DNA of 64,000 nt from Isoetes taiwanensis. Lineage: Eukaryota > Streptophyta > Lycopodiopsida > Isoetales > Isoetaceae. The position numbers and the translations under genes were made by a program. Under the pieces are notes generated by a model that was given only the letters and a program-made list of their open reading frames with translations, was not told the origin of the DNA and ran no database searches. Positions 46,280 to 57,821 of this stretch are shown piece by piece. Where the stretch lies: contig JAJEKV010000769.1 of NCBI GenBank assembly GCA_021234155.1, forward strand, positions 29,698 through 93,697. The letters run 5' to 3'. Numbering within the stretch: the stretch's first letter is position 1; each line of letters starts with the position of its first letter.

Positions 46280-49200
46280 CAAAGCCCGGAGGGCGGACTT
46301 TCATCCTCAATGGCGCCTGTTGACAAAGATCGGATGGACTCTGCCCTCACGCTGCCCCCGAATCCATCTCCCCGTCTCAATGCGGAGGTGGTGTGCACTG
46401 CGGCGAATGGAAGCAATCACCCCGCGCTTTTCATGGGTAGATGGGTGCTGGGTAGTGGTGTGGGCCCCTCGTGAGCATGGGATTAACCCGCTGTCGATAA
46501 TTTGCCACCTTGACATGTGACAGGCCTCTCGTGATCCCAAAGCTTGGCCATGAAGCAAGCATCCAAGCACCGCTTCAAGGCGCCAGCGTTCTGTATGCAC
46601 CGGGTCCACATCCGGTGCCTCGCACATTCCATAGCGAGAACCATCGGGCTTGCTTGTCTTTCCAAAGAAGCTTTGAGTCGTTGCGGGCCCATCGCCATCG
46701 CCAAAGCAAGGTTGGGCAGCCGGGCTTCATCCATAGCCACCACCTTCCGGAAGTAAATAATGTGACGCTCAAGTAGCAACCCCTCAGAATGGAAGGAAGC
46801 CCGCCTCTTGGAGCAAGATCCGATATGGGGATCGTGGATTTCACTCCCAAAGGCCGGGCCAAGAAAGCTTTCTCAGACTGCTCTAGATCGCTCCAAGTGG
46901 TGAGGGATATCACCGGCCCCACACTTCTACCCCATAGAGGAGGACCGGTTCAACCAAGGCCCCTGAACAAGTGTGCCCGGTGACCCCATGCATACGCCTT
47001 TGGATCAAGTTGTTTTGCATTGCATGGGCTGTGGCTTTCCACTACCGCAAAGGACCCGCAGAACTCGATGGATGCATCCCAAAGGTGTGGTAGTAGAAAA
47101 CTCAATGCCCAAATACTTATAAGACCGAGCCACCTCCACCCCGCCTGGTAAGTGAATGAGGGAAGACGTGGGTGCCGAGATGATGGGACCAAAGAAGACT
47201 TTGTCTTGGCCAAGTTAACTCTCATGTCAAGAATTGGCGTAAAGTGTCCAAAGCATCCGTGGCGTTGCATGTCCTCCAGGGTATATGCGAAAGCAGCCAA
47301 CATCACGATATATGAGTTGCCGGATTATGTGGTGCATCAATCGAAGCCCCCCCGCGGTTTCGGACTAGCCATTCTTCTAGCTGGTCAATGTACAAGCCAA
47401 GAGCGTCGGGGATAGAGGGCAGCCTTGGCGCACCCCAATGCTACTAACAACGGGCTCCCCGATAGTGTGTGAGACTAACCGAGCAAGCCTCAGAGATAGT
47501 CCGTATATATAGCATTCCGCAAGTCGACGGGTCCCTAGTCGCCTCAAACTGGTCCCACAACTTATCCCGAGGCATCGTGGTCAAAAGCCTTTGCGAAATC
47601 CACAAAGCAACAAGACAGATTCTCAAGGCCGATTCCGCTATCTATCCTCTATGAGTGTTCGCAGAGTGAAGATATGGTCAATAGTAGAATGGGCTGAAGC
47701 CTCGCTCACAAGTATGAGCCCAAGACTTCTCCATCCTCCGCCCAAAGTGTCAATCACCGCCAAGAATCCCAAGAAGCAACTTGGCAAAGACGAACCCCAC
47801 CATAATGGTAACGATAGTTGGTCGGGCCGGGGGTCCCCGCTTGTATATGGGCACAACTCTACCGTAGTCCAAAGGCGGGGAAGCCTTCTTGCAATGCCCC
47901 GTTGAAGAGTGTTTGTGAGAACCCGGCACCATTGGGGCCCTGCCCACTTGAGAAGCTCCGTCAAGATACCATCCAAATGCTACCTTCCTGTTAGCGGTAG
48001 GCGCCGCAGGCCCATTATGACATCCCTTCAAGAATGACCGCTAGGGCCCTGCCTCATGGAGGTATCGGTGCCCGGCTTCCATTGGGTCATACAAATGCTA
48101 CAAGTATCTCACCCATTGTTCCGGTAATATTTCCCCGTGGGGGTGCGTGCAGCTTACTCAAGACCTTTCTCCGTAAGGCCCTAGGGTGGCGGTCTAGAAG
48201 ACCAAGCATCCATGGCCGAAGCTCATAAAGTACCGGCTTTCTTGGTCTTGAGGAAGGGGCGATTGACGGACGGCCGGGCGGGGCTTAATGGTGGGGTCCA
48301 AAGACTTGGCGGAGCCATCGCTTTCAGCTCCCGACATTCGCCATCGAACCCGGTGATTGCGGGGAAGGTGGTTGCAGCCCCGTGGATCGCCGAGAGCGGT
48401 CTCTCCCAAAGCATCTTTGCCCCTACCCTCGGCGAGCCGGGTTCAGCCGGGCCGTCTGCCGTTGAAGTGTGGGGGAGTTGCAAAGACTCCCGGCAGCTCA
48501 TGCTCAAGCATCCTCGCATAGACCGCCGCATGATCATAGTCCGTGACGCAACCGTGGGTACATGGGGTGTTGGGGCAATGGGTGCTCTGGGTTGGCCTGC
48601 CAATCTATCTGCAAAACAGGGCCGATGGTGCCTGCCCTTCCTCGCCCCGGGCCACTGTCCCGGACACCGGCAGTGATCAAGTGTAGGCATTGCTGCGTCA
48701 AGCTAGCACGTAATCCACCACACCGTGCCGCCCCACGGTTCTCCCCGTTTACAAGTGAAGCGGCCGGAGGACGGGCCATCGCAATGCCGACCCATTGCAA
48801 ATGACCAGGGTCAAAGATATCGCCAAAGAACAGCATTTGGTACCGGCCATACCGCGGTCATCCGGGTGTCATCCGACGCCCTTGGCCAAACCATCTCTGC
48901 TTGGGTCCATTTGCAACACATCCTCAGCTAGAGGTGCTAATTTTGGGATCTCGCTCGCCTCGCGGCGCGGCGATTGAAATCTCCAAGCAACATGACCTTG
49001 CCCAATTGTTGCAGACTGGCCAGATGTCATCATATAGATCGACATAGGGCTCTCGCCTCATTCACATCCAAGTGCGTGTGGTAAAGTTGCTCTCAAAGAT
49101 GTGGGAAGTAGCAAGCCGCCACAAAGAGAGGGTCGCCATCGCCGTTTCGCACTCGCACTCCACGTGTATCTCGGCAGCCTGCCCTCGCCTTTACACGTGG

Positions 49201-50270
49201 GAGACCGATTGGGCCAAGGTCGCCCGGGTAATAACACGCATTCCTCCGCGTCCTCGCTTTCCTGCACTCATTGAAGACCTGAGTAGCACCGGTATCCCCG
49301 GCAAATCGTAGCCTCAGGACCAAAGATGTTCCCATGTTTCCATGAGGAAGATAAGGTCCATGTCCATGGCGACGGAATTGAGATCGCCCCCTTCGCCATG
49401 GAAAGCCACGGCAATTCCTGGGATACCACGCCGAGGCACGATCCCTATTTAGTGGCATGCATCGCCACTTCAGTCCGGGTGGTAGTGGTGGTCCTGTGGG
49501 GAGCGGAAGATGTGGATGCTCAGGTTAGCTGGGCCCCCTCAAGAGGGGACTCGAGGGGCCGGAGTGCCCGCGATCCCCTGTTTGGTCGCCTCAATTACAA
49601 GATCCTTCCCCGGACCAGCCCCGCCGCCCTCCATGTCTGGGCGGCAGCCCCTCGACTTTGGCGGCCACGCCTTTGGGTCTCTTGTGGCCGGGTCAAGTCC
49701 CTATCAACGACATGAGCCGCCCCCTTCAACTTCCTACCGACGCTAGATGGCTACCCGCCCGCACGCTCTCAAATGTGGGAAGATGACCACCCTGGGGCAT
49801 CGGGGGCCAATTCCATGACGACTCGCCTTTCCAATGGTCTGTGTGCTTTGGGAACATCATCCGGCCCAAGATTCAGGTGTCCGAGCTCTGGAAGTGAGAT
49901 GTTCTCCCCGACTCCGATGGCCGCCTCGCGACTACCACATTGCGGGCCTCGCCTCTCGTTTCTCGGTTCGGCGGGGCCGCACTGTGTGTTGGTTGAGGTG
50001 GGTGAGGCATAGGTCGTGGGCCGGGCGCCGGGGTGGTGGCGGCGCGGATCCGGATGTGTCCGGGCAAAGATGTGTTCCGTGCTGACGCCCGTAGGTTGGT
50101 GGGTTCGCGGGGTTGGTGTGTTCTTTTCTTTGTGGTTTTACGTTCTCCGGAGTCCGAGCTCGGCTCTTGCGGGGCGTTGTCATGTCTTGCCATCTCCTCG
50201 CGTGCAATGGCGGAGTTGCTCATGTGCCTGACATGGAGGCCCTTTGCCTTTTTGGCAAGCGGCGCCAAGC
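46280..50270 (-). pseudogene. Decayed GC-rich LINE, endonuclease-reverse transcriptase (minus strand)
   Basis: Minus-strand translations, scattered over all three frames, give a non-LTR polyprotein in order. Near 49873-50268 is a basic N-terminal piece (MAPLAKKAKGLHVRH). At 48930-49460 are endonuclease-like words, including LLGDFNRRAARRA near 48960-49000. The RT follows: DGILTELLKWAG (47.9 kb), CCFVDFAKAFD (about 47570-47610, palm motif A), then VNLAKTKSSLV near 47200. After that comes a C-terminal region, DEARLPNLALAMAMGPQRL. Stops and frame changes are dense, and the YADD position (about 47300-47330) is disrupted, so it is long dead. The segment is much richer in G+C than the AT-rich flanks and carries many spurious long frames on the other strand. 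It is a different family from the LINE at 28-34 kb. Confidence 0.7.
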
Positions 50271-51073
50271 CCTGTAGCCCCCGATCTCGTGCTAAATCCT
50301 TACCAAGAGCGCTTCGATTACGCTTTGGCTAGCTTCCAAAGCAGCACGGAATCCTTGTTCTCACAGTGGCGGCGGCCCGGCAACCTTCCGGGGAGGGCGG
50401 CATGCTCCTCGGGCCGTGGCCTTAGCTCTCCTCAACCTCGGCTGGATCGAGGCGGGGTTACAGTGTCTCCGCTCTACCGGTTCCTCGCTCCCCGCGCCCC
50501 GGCTTCCATAAGTCGCCAACACCCGGTCTACACGCCCCCTCATATCCGCAAGCTCCTGCTGGTATTGTTGTCTACATCAAATTGTAGCAAGTGGATGCCA
50601 TCATCCCGCCTGCCGACGCGACATCCTCCAATTCCGCGGATTCGCCGCTTTCCCGGGCATCAATCGGCTGCGCAACATCCGAGATGTTATGTTCTCCACC
50701 TGGCCGGGAGGCCTCGCAAGGCATGCACCGTTGGCCTCAACCTCGCCTCGATGCGGCTCCAAGGTTCGACCGGGCGGATTGCCTATGTGGCCCGCGCCTG
50801 CCGGGTCGACCGGGCCTTGGCTCGGCCTCCCTCTTCATGGAAGACGCCTCTCCCTCCCCCGGAGGCCTCTTCCTTGGTGGCCCCGCCATGGTCTTCCTGC
50901 AGGGCTCGGCCAAGGGGTCAACCGGTGGTTGGTGTGTTTGGGCCTTCCTGTGATGGGTTGGTGTGGTCCGAGGTAGCTCACCAACCAAGTGTGGGTCCAC
51001 ACATGGGACTGTCCCAGGGCCATGACTTGGGGTATGACTTGGGGCGACTCTCGGATATCTGGTGTAAACCGGC
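50271..51073. other. GC-rich upstream part of the antisense LINE, function unclear
   Basis: The G+C-rich composition continues to about 51.0 kb. On the minus strand there are acidic, gag-like words (DDARESGESAELEDVASAG near 50.6 kb), so this may be the LINE's first ORF or leader. A 281-codon plus-strand frame (50244-51089) also exists. It looks like a composition artefact, being rich in P, R, S and A without a domain. Confidence 0.35.
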
Positions 51074-52003
51074 TGCCACAAAACCCTAGCACACAGCCCG
51101 AAAAGTGCAGATTTGAGCACTGAAACAAAGACAAGCATGCAGGTATCATACACCGTTGGAAAGATCTCTGAACCAGCTTTCCAACAAGCCTAAGCACATA
51201 AAATCTGACACCGGATGTGAGAGATACATCCGGTCGAAGTGTCTACCGATTGCCACGTAAACCCTAACACACAGCCTGAAAAGTGCCAATTTGAGCACAG
51301 AAACAAAGCCAAGCATGCAGGTACCATACACCGCTAGAAAGATCTCTGAACCAGCTTTCCAACAAGCCCAAGCACATGAAAATCGGACAACCGGATGCAG
51401 AGATATGACCGATCAAAAATTCTGCCAAGAAGACGAGACCAATCGAATACTTACTAAAACATACGCCAATCCCTATATTGGTGTCGACTTTCATCAACAA
51501 CACCATCGAACTAGGGTATGAATTAGTAAAACATTCTCGTAACCTTCAATAAGAGTACAACACACACCTTTCAACACCGCGTGGCCAAGGCCAACAACGG
51601 CATCAGGCGAGGGCTATACTTCTCAAAGAAGGAAGAAGAAGGGCTGCCACAAAAACCCTAGCACACAGCCCGGAAAACAGCAGATTTGAGCACTGAAACA
51701 AAGACAAACATGCAGGTATCATACACCGTTGGAAAGCTCTCTGAACCAGCTTTCCAACAAACCCAAGCACATAAAAATCTGACACCGGATGTGAGAGAGA
51801 TAAAACCGGTCGAAGTGTCTACCGGTTGCCACAGAAACCCTAGCACATAGCCCGGAAAACAGCAGATTTGAGCACAGAAACAAAGCCAAGCATACAGGTA
51901 CCATACACCGTTGGAAAGATCTCTGAACCAGCTTTCCAACAAGCCCAAGCACATGAAAATCTGACACACGATGTGAGAGATATGACCGATCAAAATTCTG
52001 CCG
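51074..52003. repeat. ~180-bp repeats, two tandem pairs
   Basis: Copies begin TGCCACAAAACCCTAGCACA or similar at 51074, 51251, 51645 and 51827 (periods 177 and 182). Each contains GCAGATTTGAGCAC, CATACACCGTTGGAAAG, TCTCTGAACCAGCTTTCC AACAAG and GACACCGGATGTGAGAGA. Copies 2 and 4 end with GACCGATCAAAATTCTGCC, so a two-copy block was itself duplicated with about 220 bp of other sequence between (51427-51644). TTGGAAAG and CTTTCCAA within each unit can pair in a short hairpin. Possible sources are an LTR subrepeat or a small satellite; no protein is encoded. Confidence 0.85.
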
Positions 52004-52091
52004 CCTTCAGAGAGAAGGATGGCGCCTTGAGAGCATCAGTGCATAGGCATATCCAAAAAGGATAAGGAGGCTCAACTTGCAAAAGGATACG

Positions 52092-52206
52092 TATGGCATT
52101 ATCATGAAGAGGGCATTATTGTGACTAATTTTGTGAATATATAGCAAGTATGGCAATATCATGAAGAGGGCATTATTGTGACTAATTTTGTGAATATATA
52201 GCAAAT
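52092..52206. repeat. 57-bp tandem duplication
   Basis: The unit TATGGCATTATCATGAAGAG through TTTGTGAATATATAGCAA occurs twice, starting at 52093 and about 52150, with one or two differences. Confidence 0.85.
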
Positions 52207-54660
52207 ACAGATGTGTAGAGAGAGAATCTGCAATTGGTTTTGGAATTGGAGAAAAAAGGTGCAAAGACTATTGAAGCGCATACATCATTCTAGAGTACAC
52301 ATTCTAGAGAATAATAATCTTTCCTTGTAACCTACCTCACCTCACCTTTTGGAAGCAGGCAGGGGATGTTGAAGCAAAAGTTGTGTTGAATGGAGTCTAG
52401 AATCTGCATAGATGGTATATTAAAGGGCTAAAAGCAACCAATCTATAAGGCGAAGGTAAGCTATATGCAAGAATTTCCATGAAAATTGTTGAAGTCTAAT
52501 TTTTGTAGCAGGACACCACAGTAAGGTTACTCCCTAACATACAAACTATTCAGGTTTTCTTTTTCCTACAGGGTATGCTCCGGGATCTTCCGCCCATAGC
52601 TCGCCCATGTAAACATGCCAGACAGAGATGCACCATCGCCAGAAGGACCCCAGATTTTGTTGGAAAATTACCACCCAATATTGTTGGATGTAGTACACAG
52701 TTTACTATATCTCGTGAGGAACAAGGCAATGATCTATGCAATCTAGAGCCATGGGCAGAAGAAAGGGGGATGCACAAATTCCTTGACCCACTTTAAATTG
52801 GCTTCATAATCTCTGTTAACTATGAGAAGACATGAAGATTAACCATCGATACTCGATTCATTTTTTAAGCGTCTTTATCTAGCAAAGAAAGATCCTGCTC
52901 TATTGCTAGTATCTTTATGATGGATGCAACATGTCATCATGGCAAATTTTAGCTTTCCTAAAGCTGAACATAGAAAGAAGATGTAGAAATAAACTTACCA
53001 AAGTTGGACTTACAAACAATGCTCCTTGATTGTGGACCCACGGGATTGCAAAAGCCTCATTTCTAGAAATTTGCTTGTGAAGCATCACCATTCTAACCAT
53101 ATTCTGAAGCAAATTACAGCCATGATTACAGCCATGATTCGAAATCAGAGTTTGGTGCATGCCATGAGGCCGTCAAAACTTCGAACGCGTAAAGAAGTGC
53201 ATAAACTTTGCTTACCACACCCCATATGCGGACCGAAATCAAGGTTTTATGCACGCCATGAGTAGTTTTGCAGTGAATCGATCATGAAATGGGTCGAAAA
53301 AAAAACATTTTCGGATGTAAAGGCAAAGTCTTTCATCCTGACCGGTTTATTTTGGATATATGTTATGGTCCAGCATGAAAGAAGAGATCTTAAGCTTATA
53401 AACAAGCAACGTAAAAAGCTCTACTACAACTCCAGGCTTAATCAGTAAGTTTAAAAAGAATACATATAAACTATGGGATACCTGAGGGATTTGTACATTG
53501 TTTAGAGAGCTGATAGAAAACCATATGAAGCAGCTTGTTAATATGGAGGATTCAGGCCTTCTGTCTAAGCTGACTGCTGATATGCTGATACATATGATGT
53601 CTTGGCATGCAAGTATGACTTGTTTTCTCATGTATCTGGCTGGAGTAATGTCAGGAAAGCAGTATGTACTTGAGATCCTGTGATGTGCTAAGCTCTGTTG
53701 TATGAAAAGCCAAGTATGACAAAAACATTGATCAATAACAAAGATTTTCTAAAATAGTCTTAATTATAAATTTTAACATTTTCTCATCTCACTTCTTGCA
53801 GCTCTTAGCTGCAGGGAGATATATTTGAAAAGTATTATAACAGCATTTACCCAAAGTGTTTGCTGTCTGGCAGAACAGCTTCAGTTGATGCCAATTGAAT
53901 TCTTATTCTAAAATTGATAACATAGTGTGGTTTATCAGTTCACCTTAAAGTTCTGGAGTGAATGTTTACTACTTTTAGAACATGAAAGATACCATGCAAG
54001 GTTTTGATTCAATGCTTTCTGGTGGTGACAGAGGTGAGGAACGCAACATTAGTGGTGCAAGTGCTTACTCCAGACTCTTGGACAACACAATCTGGGCCAG
54101 GGTGTAATCTGCCATCAATTGACAATGTGCGATAGATTTAAAGCACCAATTCATTCAGGATGACAACTTACATGGCAAACCAACATGTGCACATCAGATT
54201 TGAAGCTCGCCTTTTGAAACAGTCATTTAATATGGCAGACAAGTTGACATATAAAGAAAGTGATATCCCAACACAATCTCAAGAGGAATCTACTTGTGAA
54301 AGGAAAAATTATCTTGCAAATTATCTCTACTATAAATAGAGATTTTACCTAGAATTGGAGTCCTCCTATTTATCTAAAAAAAAATGAGGCAAGTGCAGGC
54401 AATAGTCTAGTCATGCCAATCTTAAAGGTATAAAGCTCCACACATAGATTTACCTGGCTTTGCTGCCAGATGGTAATGGCCGTTGCTGCAATTCTGAAAA
54501 GCCAGATTAAACGGGCAAGGATGGTTGGTAAAATGGTCGGTAGACAGTTCGGAGACTGTTTTCATCCTTCTACTGCAAAATATCCAGTCAAAAAATCTTA
54601 AGCCGTTTACAGGCAGGAGCAGGTCAGGCAGCAGCTTGCAACTAATGGAAATATGCCAAT
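52207..54660. other. No recognised gene; several short coding-like frames
   Basis: Short plus-strand frames at 52575-52796, 53498-53683 (FRELIENHMKQLVNMEDSG) and about 53982-54107 (GGDRGEERNISGASAYSRLL) look protein-like in composition. The first follows an acceptor-like TTTTTCCTACAG. They could be captured exons or retroelement debris inside the candidate Helitron segment. I recognise none of them. Confidence 0.35.
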
Positions 54661-55066
54661 ATGAATGATTATCTTAAGCAGTTAAAGGAATTGAAGGAGA
54701 ACTTTATGGTGCTGGGGGAATCATCGATGATACAACATCAAATCATGTATGCTCTTCAAGTATTGTCTAGAGAGCATAAACATATTTCTATTTGTGACCA
54801 TTATAACATTAAAGTCCAGATTAACATTTCCTTAATCAAGCTGTATGAAGCGACTTCTTGATGCAAAAACTGAAAATAGGAGACATGATCAGATTGAAAC
54901 ACTTATTTATTCCAAGCTTCAATCATCAGCTATTTCCCCTGTGTTATTCTTTAAGTCTAATGAAGCTCAGCCTTCTAATACCAAACCTGTTCTTTCAAAG
55001 GCTTATTCTGCTCTAATGTCTAGGCCAGTAGAAACGCAAAGCAAGGAATTAAATAGAGAAAATTGA
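54661..55066 (+). pseudogene. Copia-type gag fragment (UBN2-like), frameshifted
   Basis: The frame 54661-54861 contains DYLKQLKELKENFMVLGESS, then YALQVLSREHKHISICD, then INISLIKLYE. This matches the usual order of the gag/UBN2 region of Ty1-copia elements (helical YL..LK..., a G-E-x-S turn, L-x-x-EY/H-K, then ISL-EL-ERLL). A frameshift near 54850 moves to the 54845-55066 frame, where RLLDAKTENRRHD continues as the expected ERLL part. It ends at a stop, and no pol follows. Part of the second frame is included in a 164-bp tandem duplication. It is a dead fragment. Confidence 0.6.
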
Positions 55067-55305
55067 AACATCTTTTCATGACGAAGGGCCTGTAGGACCC
55101 AACTAAAACAATATGGTAAATTCATGCTCAAACTAAACATAATACCAATCCTGTTCTTTCAAAGGCTTATTCTGCTCTAATGTCTAGGCCAGTAGAAACT
55201 CAAAGCAAGGAATTAAATAGACAAAATTGAAACATCTTTTCCCGACGAAGGGCCTGTAGGACCCAGCTAAAACAATATGGTAAATTCATGCTCAAACTAA
55301 AGATA
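54977..55305 (+). repeat. 164-bp tandem duplication, plus smaller ones downstream
   Basis: AATACCAA(A/T)CCTGTTCTTTC starts at 54977 and 55141, and both copies run to CATGCTCAAACTAAA with few differences. Just after, a 34-bp unit GTTGCAGAAGAGCAAGTCG (through CTTCATTGAC) is repeated twice near 55340-55408, and AGCCATTAGTGTCAACAATC occurs twice (about 55459 and 55522). The cluster of short duplications all lies within 700 bp of a Helitron-like end. Confidence 0.85.
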
Positions 55306-55822
55306 TCATTGAGAAGGGGACTCACAGCAAAAGCCATTTGTTGCAGAAGAGCAAGTCGAACCACTTCATTGACGTTGCAGAAGAGCAAGTCGAACCACTT
55401 CATTGACGACTCAGATCGCCAATTAAAAAATGAATACCTAGGAGCATTTACACACAAGCCATTAGTGTCAACAATCGAGAAAAATTAGATTCCGCATAAT
55501 CATCTTGTATGTGGGGGTTAAGAGCCATTAGTGTCAACAATCGAGAAAAGGCCTGTAGAGCCGAAATTTTTTACTTCTGATAAGTCAGAAACATGCTTAC
55601 AGCAATTTGCACATGCAGGAGCAAGTTATGTATTTACCAAGAATTTCGATTATTGCTTCGTGTTCCAAGCTCAAGCTCTGCCTGCAAAGAGGGGTCCGAC
55701 TCCAGGAGCCGTGAGAGGGGTCAAAGAGAGAGAAAAAAACCGTCTACCGCAGATAAATCAAAGGGATAAAAATAATTTAAAAAAATTCAACGCGCAAGAT
55801 TGCGCACAGACTATCCTAAAAT

Positions 55823-55839
55823 GGCTTTATTATTATAGA
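55823..55839 (-). mobile_element. Helitron-like 5' terminus (minus strand)
   Basis: Read on the minus strand from 55839: TCTATAATAATAAAGCC, preceded by A. Plant Helitron 5' ends typically begin TC followed by an AT-rich stretch of the form TCTATA..TAATAAAGC. A start four bases further out (55843) is equally possible, because the ATCT is duplicated. Shortly inside, GCGCAA(TCT)TTGCGC forms a small hairpin (55794-55807). It pairs best with the 3' end at 45072. Confidence 0.5.
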
Positions 55840-55843
55840 TAGA

Positions 55844-57821
55844 TGAGGTTTGACATCTTCCTTTCCATTCTGATCTGTTTGGCAGACTGCTTGCTTTAGA
55901 TTTGTAATGCATGCTTTTTTTTCCCCCATCGGTGTGATTCCTTTTTTGTTTCTAATGCATACGTTTTATGTGTATTGCCATTGCAGACAAAAAGAAGGGG
56001 GCCATATCTCGCCATTTGCTATGTTAGAAGAGCCCATATCTACAACAACCTTACAGGATTTTTGTGAACATAGGAGATCCAGGCAATGGAACATTTCATA
56101 ATTCAGGTAATAAAATATTTCTCTTTGATATGTTTGAGCAGATGCAACAATCCATCCAAATATTGATGTCTCTCTTCCATTTCTTACAATACTTAACGCA
56201 AATGGTACAGCTTATTCTAGCTTATTTTCATTCATGTGTAGGAACTGCTACATGTTTGATGAAATACCATGTGCTTTACTAAATGTGCAGGAAGCTTTGT
56301 TCAAGTAAGCAAATGTTAGTGATACAGTTTTTTATATCCCCAAATCAGTGAGAGAATACTATATATTATTCCGTTTGTTTCGTTAAGGTGTTCATGCTTC
56401 TAATTCAATTATATATCAGTTTCTACCGCTTTACTATTACTGGAAATGTCCACTCCTTTGCAGGAAGGATAGTTCCGAAGAATTAAAACCAATTTCTCTT
56501 CTACGGAAAATGTCCACTCCTTTGGAGAATTGATAGTTCTGAAGAATTAAAATGAATTTCTCTTCGACGAGCAAGACTACCTTCCCATGTTCCAGCTAAA
56601 GATTGAGCATTTGAACTCATTGTAGGCATTTCAAACACAAGTTGGAAGAAACAATTATGTTATGTGGATTCATAGTGTATTTGGCAATTACATCATTCTA
56701 GACCAGTTAAGTTTATTGTACACTGATCAAGTTTATTGTACATTGATCAAACAAAGCAAACGAAGTGATTATGTAATGTGAAGGCAACTTAGAGAATAAC
56801 CAAAAAAATTTGTCTTCTATATTAAGGAAACTTCGCCCACTTGGGACACAAAATGACTAGACAAACAAACCGACCTTTTATATGGACCAAATGAAGACTA
56901 GAAATAAACCAACCTTTCTATTATCTGCCATGCCAATTGAAGACTAAATAAGTGTGTGTTTAAAATGATTTACAAAAATTCAAACCTTGATGCTACTATA
57001 AATGATCCTTTACATGAACAATTATGAGATATCTCACATAAGGTAACTTTTGCACCTTCAATTCAGCTTTGCTTAAATATTTACGCGATGTCTCACACAT
57101 CTATATAACGAAAAAGGTAACATTTGCACCTTGAATTCAACCCCAACGCACACCGTAGCTGATGCTAGGTGACTAGACTCAGAGGAGGGAGGAAGGGAAA
57201 CTCTTGAACAAACAAAATTCAGCTCAGAGGAAATGTTGATGAGGAATGCTAGCAAGCAACAGGGATATATATACAGAGCCAAAGAAAGCCTGCGCTAAAG
57301 AAGGCTCAGGCTATAGATGGATTTGATGCTCAAATTGGCGTGATGCCAAAACAGACGTCCTTTTCCCCATAATGATGGTTCTCTTCTATATAAGAAGAGA
57401 ACCATGGCATTCTAGAGAAAGGTTCTTTGCAAAGCAACAACATCCAACACAAAGAGGAACCTACATCCTCCAATCACAGATGGAGACGGCGAGAGACAAT
57501 GAGGCGCTCCTCAATACTAGGCAAAATATAACGAGAATGAGATGAAGCAGAATGCCAACAGCCGTGGGAGTGAACCACATCAGAAGAGGCTGCAGCTGCA
57601 GAAGCCGTCGTGGGCCCCCCATGACAAGTCCGCATGAGTGCCAGAAAAATGGGGTAGGTACCTGGTGGCAACCTAAGGGGGTTGGCATCAGCCGCCTTGA
57701 AACAAAAAATCCCTTAGAACCAACAACAAGAAACGAAAAAAAATCCGTGAATACAAGACTGATAAAATTTGCATAATTAAATTCCAAAATAACAATGGCA
57801 CCAAGGCCCACATCAAAGATT
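55844..57821. other. No recognised gene; intergenic sequence with a palindrome
   Basis: Short frames only, none recognisable. A 13-bp perfect inverted repeat, ATGGTTCTCTTCT and AGAAGAGAACCAT with a 5-base ATATA centre, lies at 57375-57405. A near-duplicate pair, AAAATGTCCACTCCTTTG or similar, occurs at about 56443 and 56504. Confidence 0.45.
57375..57405. repeat. 31-bp inverted repeat (13-bp arms)
   Basis: ATGGTTCTCTTCT, centre ATATA, AGAAGAGAACCAT; the arms are perfect. Nothing nearby explains it. Confidence 0.85.

Larger units (their letters stand above)
45072..55839 (-). mobile_element. Candidate 10.8-kb Helitron-bounded segment
   Basis: Inference from two ends only. The 3' end (hairpin plus CTAG) is at 45072, and a 5'-end-like TCTATAATAATAAAGCC read on the minus strand starts at 55839. 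Both are on the minus strand in the right order, and both have the expected host A and T outside. Between them lie an antisense LINE, ~180-bp repeats, a copia gag fragment and unrecognised sequence. I see no Rep/helicase gene, so it would be a non-autonomous element that gained insertions or captured fragments. Alternatively the two ends belong to separate, truncated Helitrons. Confidence 0.35.

Noticed and set aside
50244-51089. 281-codon plus-strand open frame
   Set aside because: It lies antisense to GC-rich LINE sequence, has no domain, and its length is explained by low stop frequency in GC-rich DNA.
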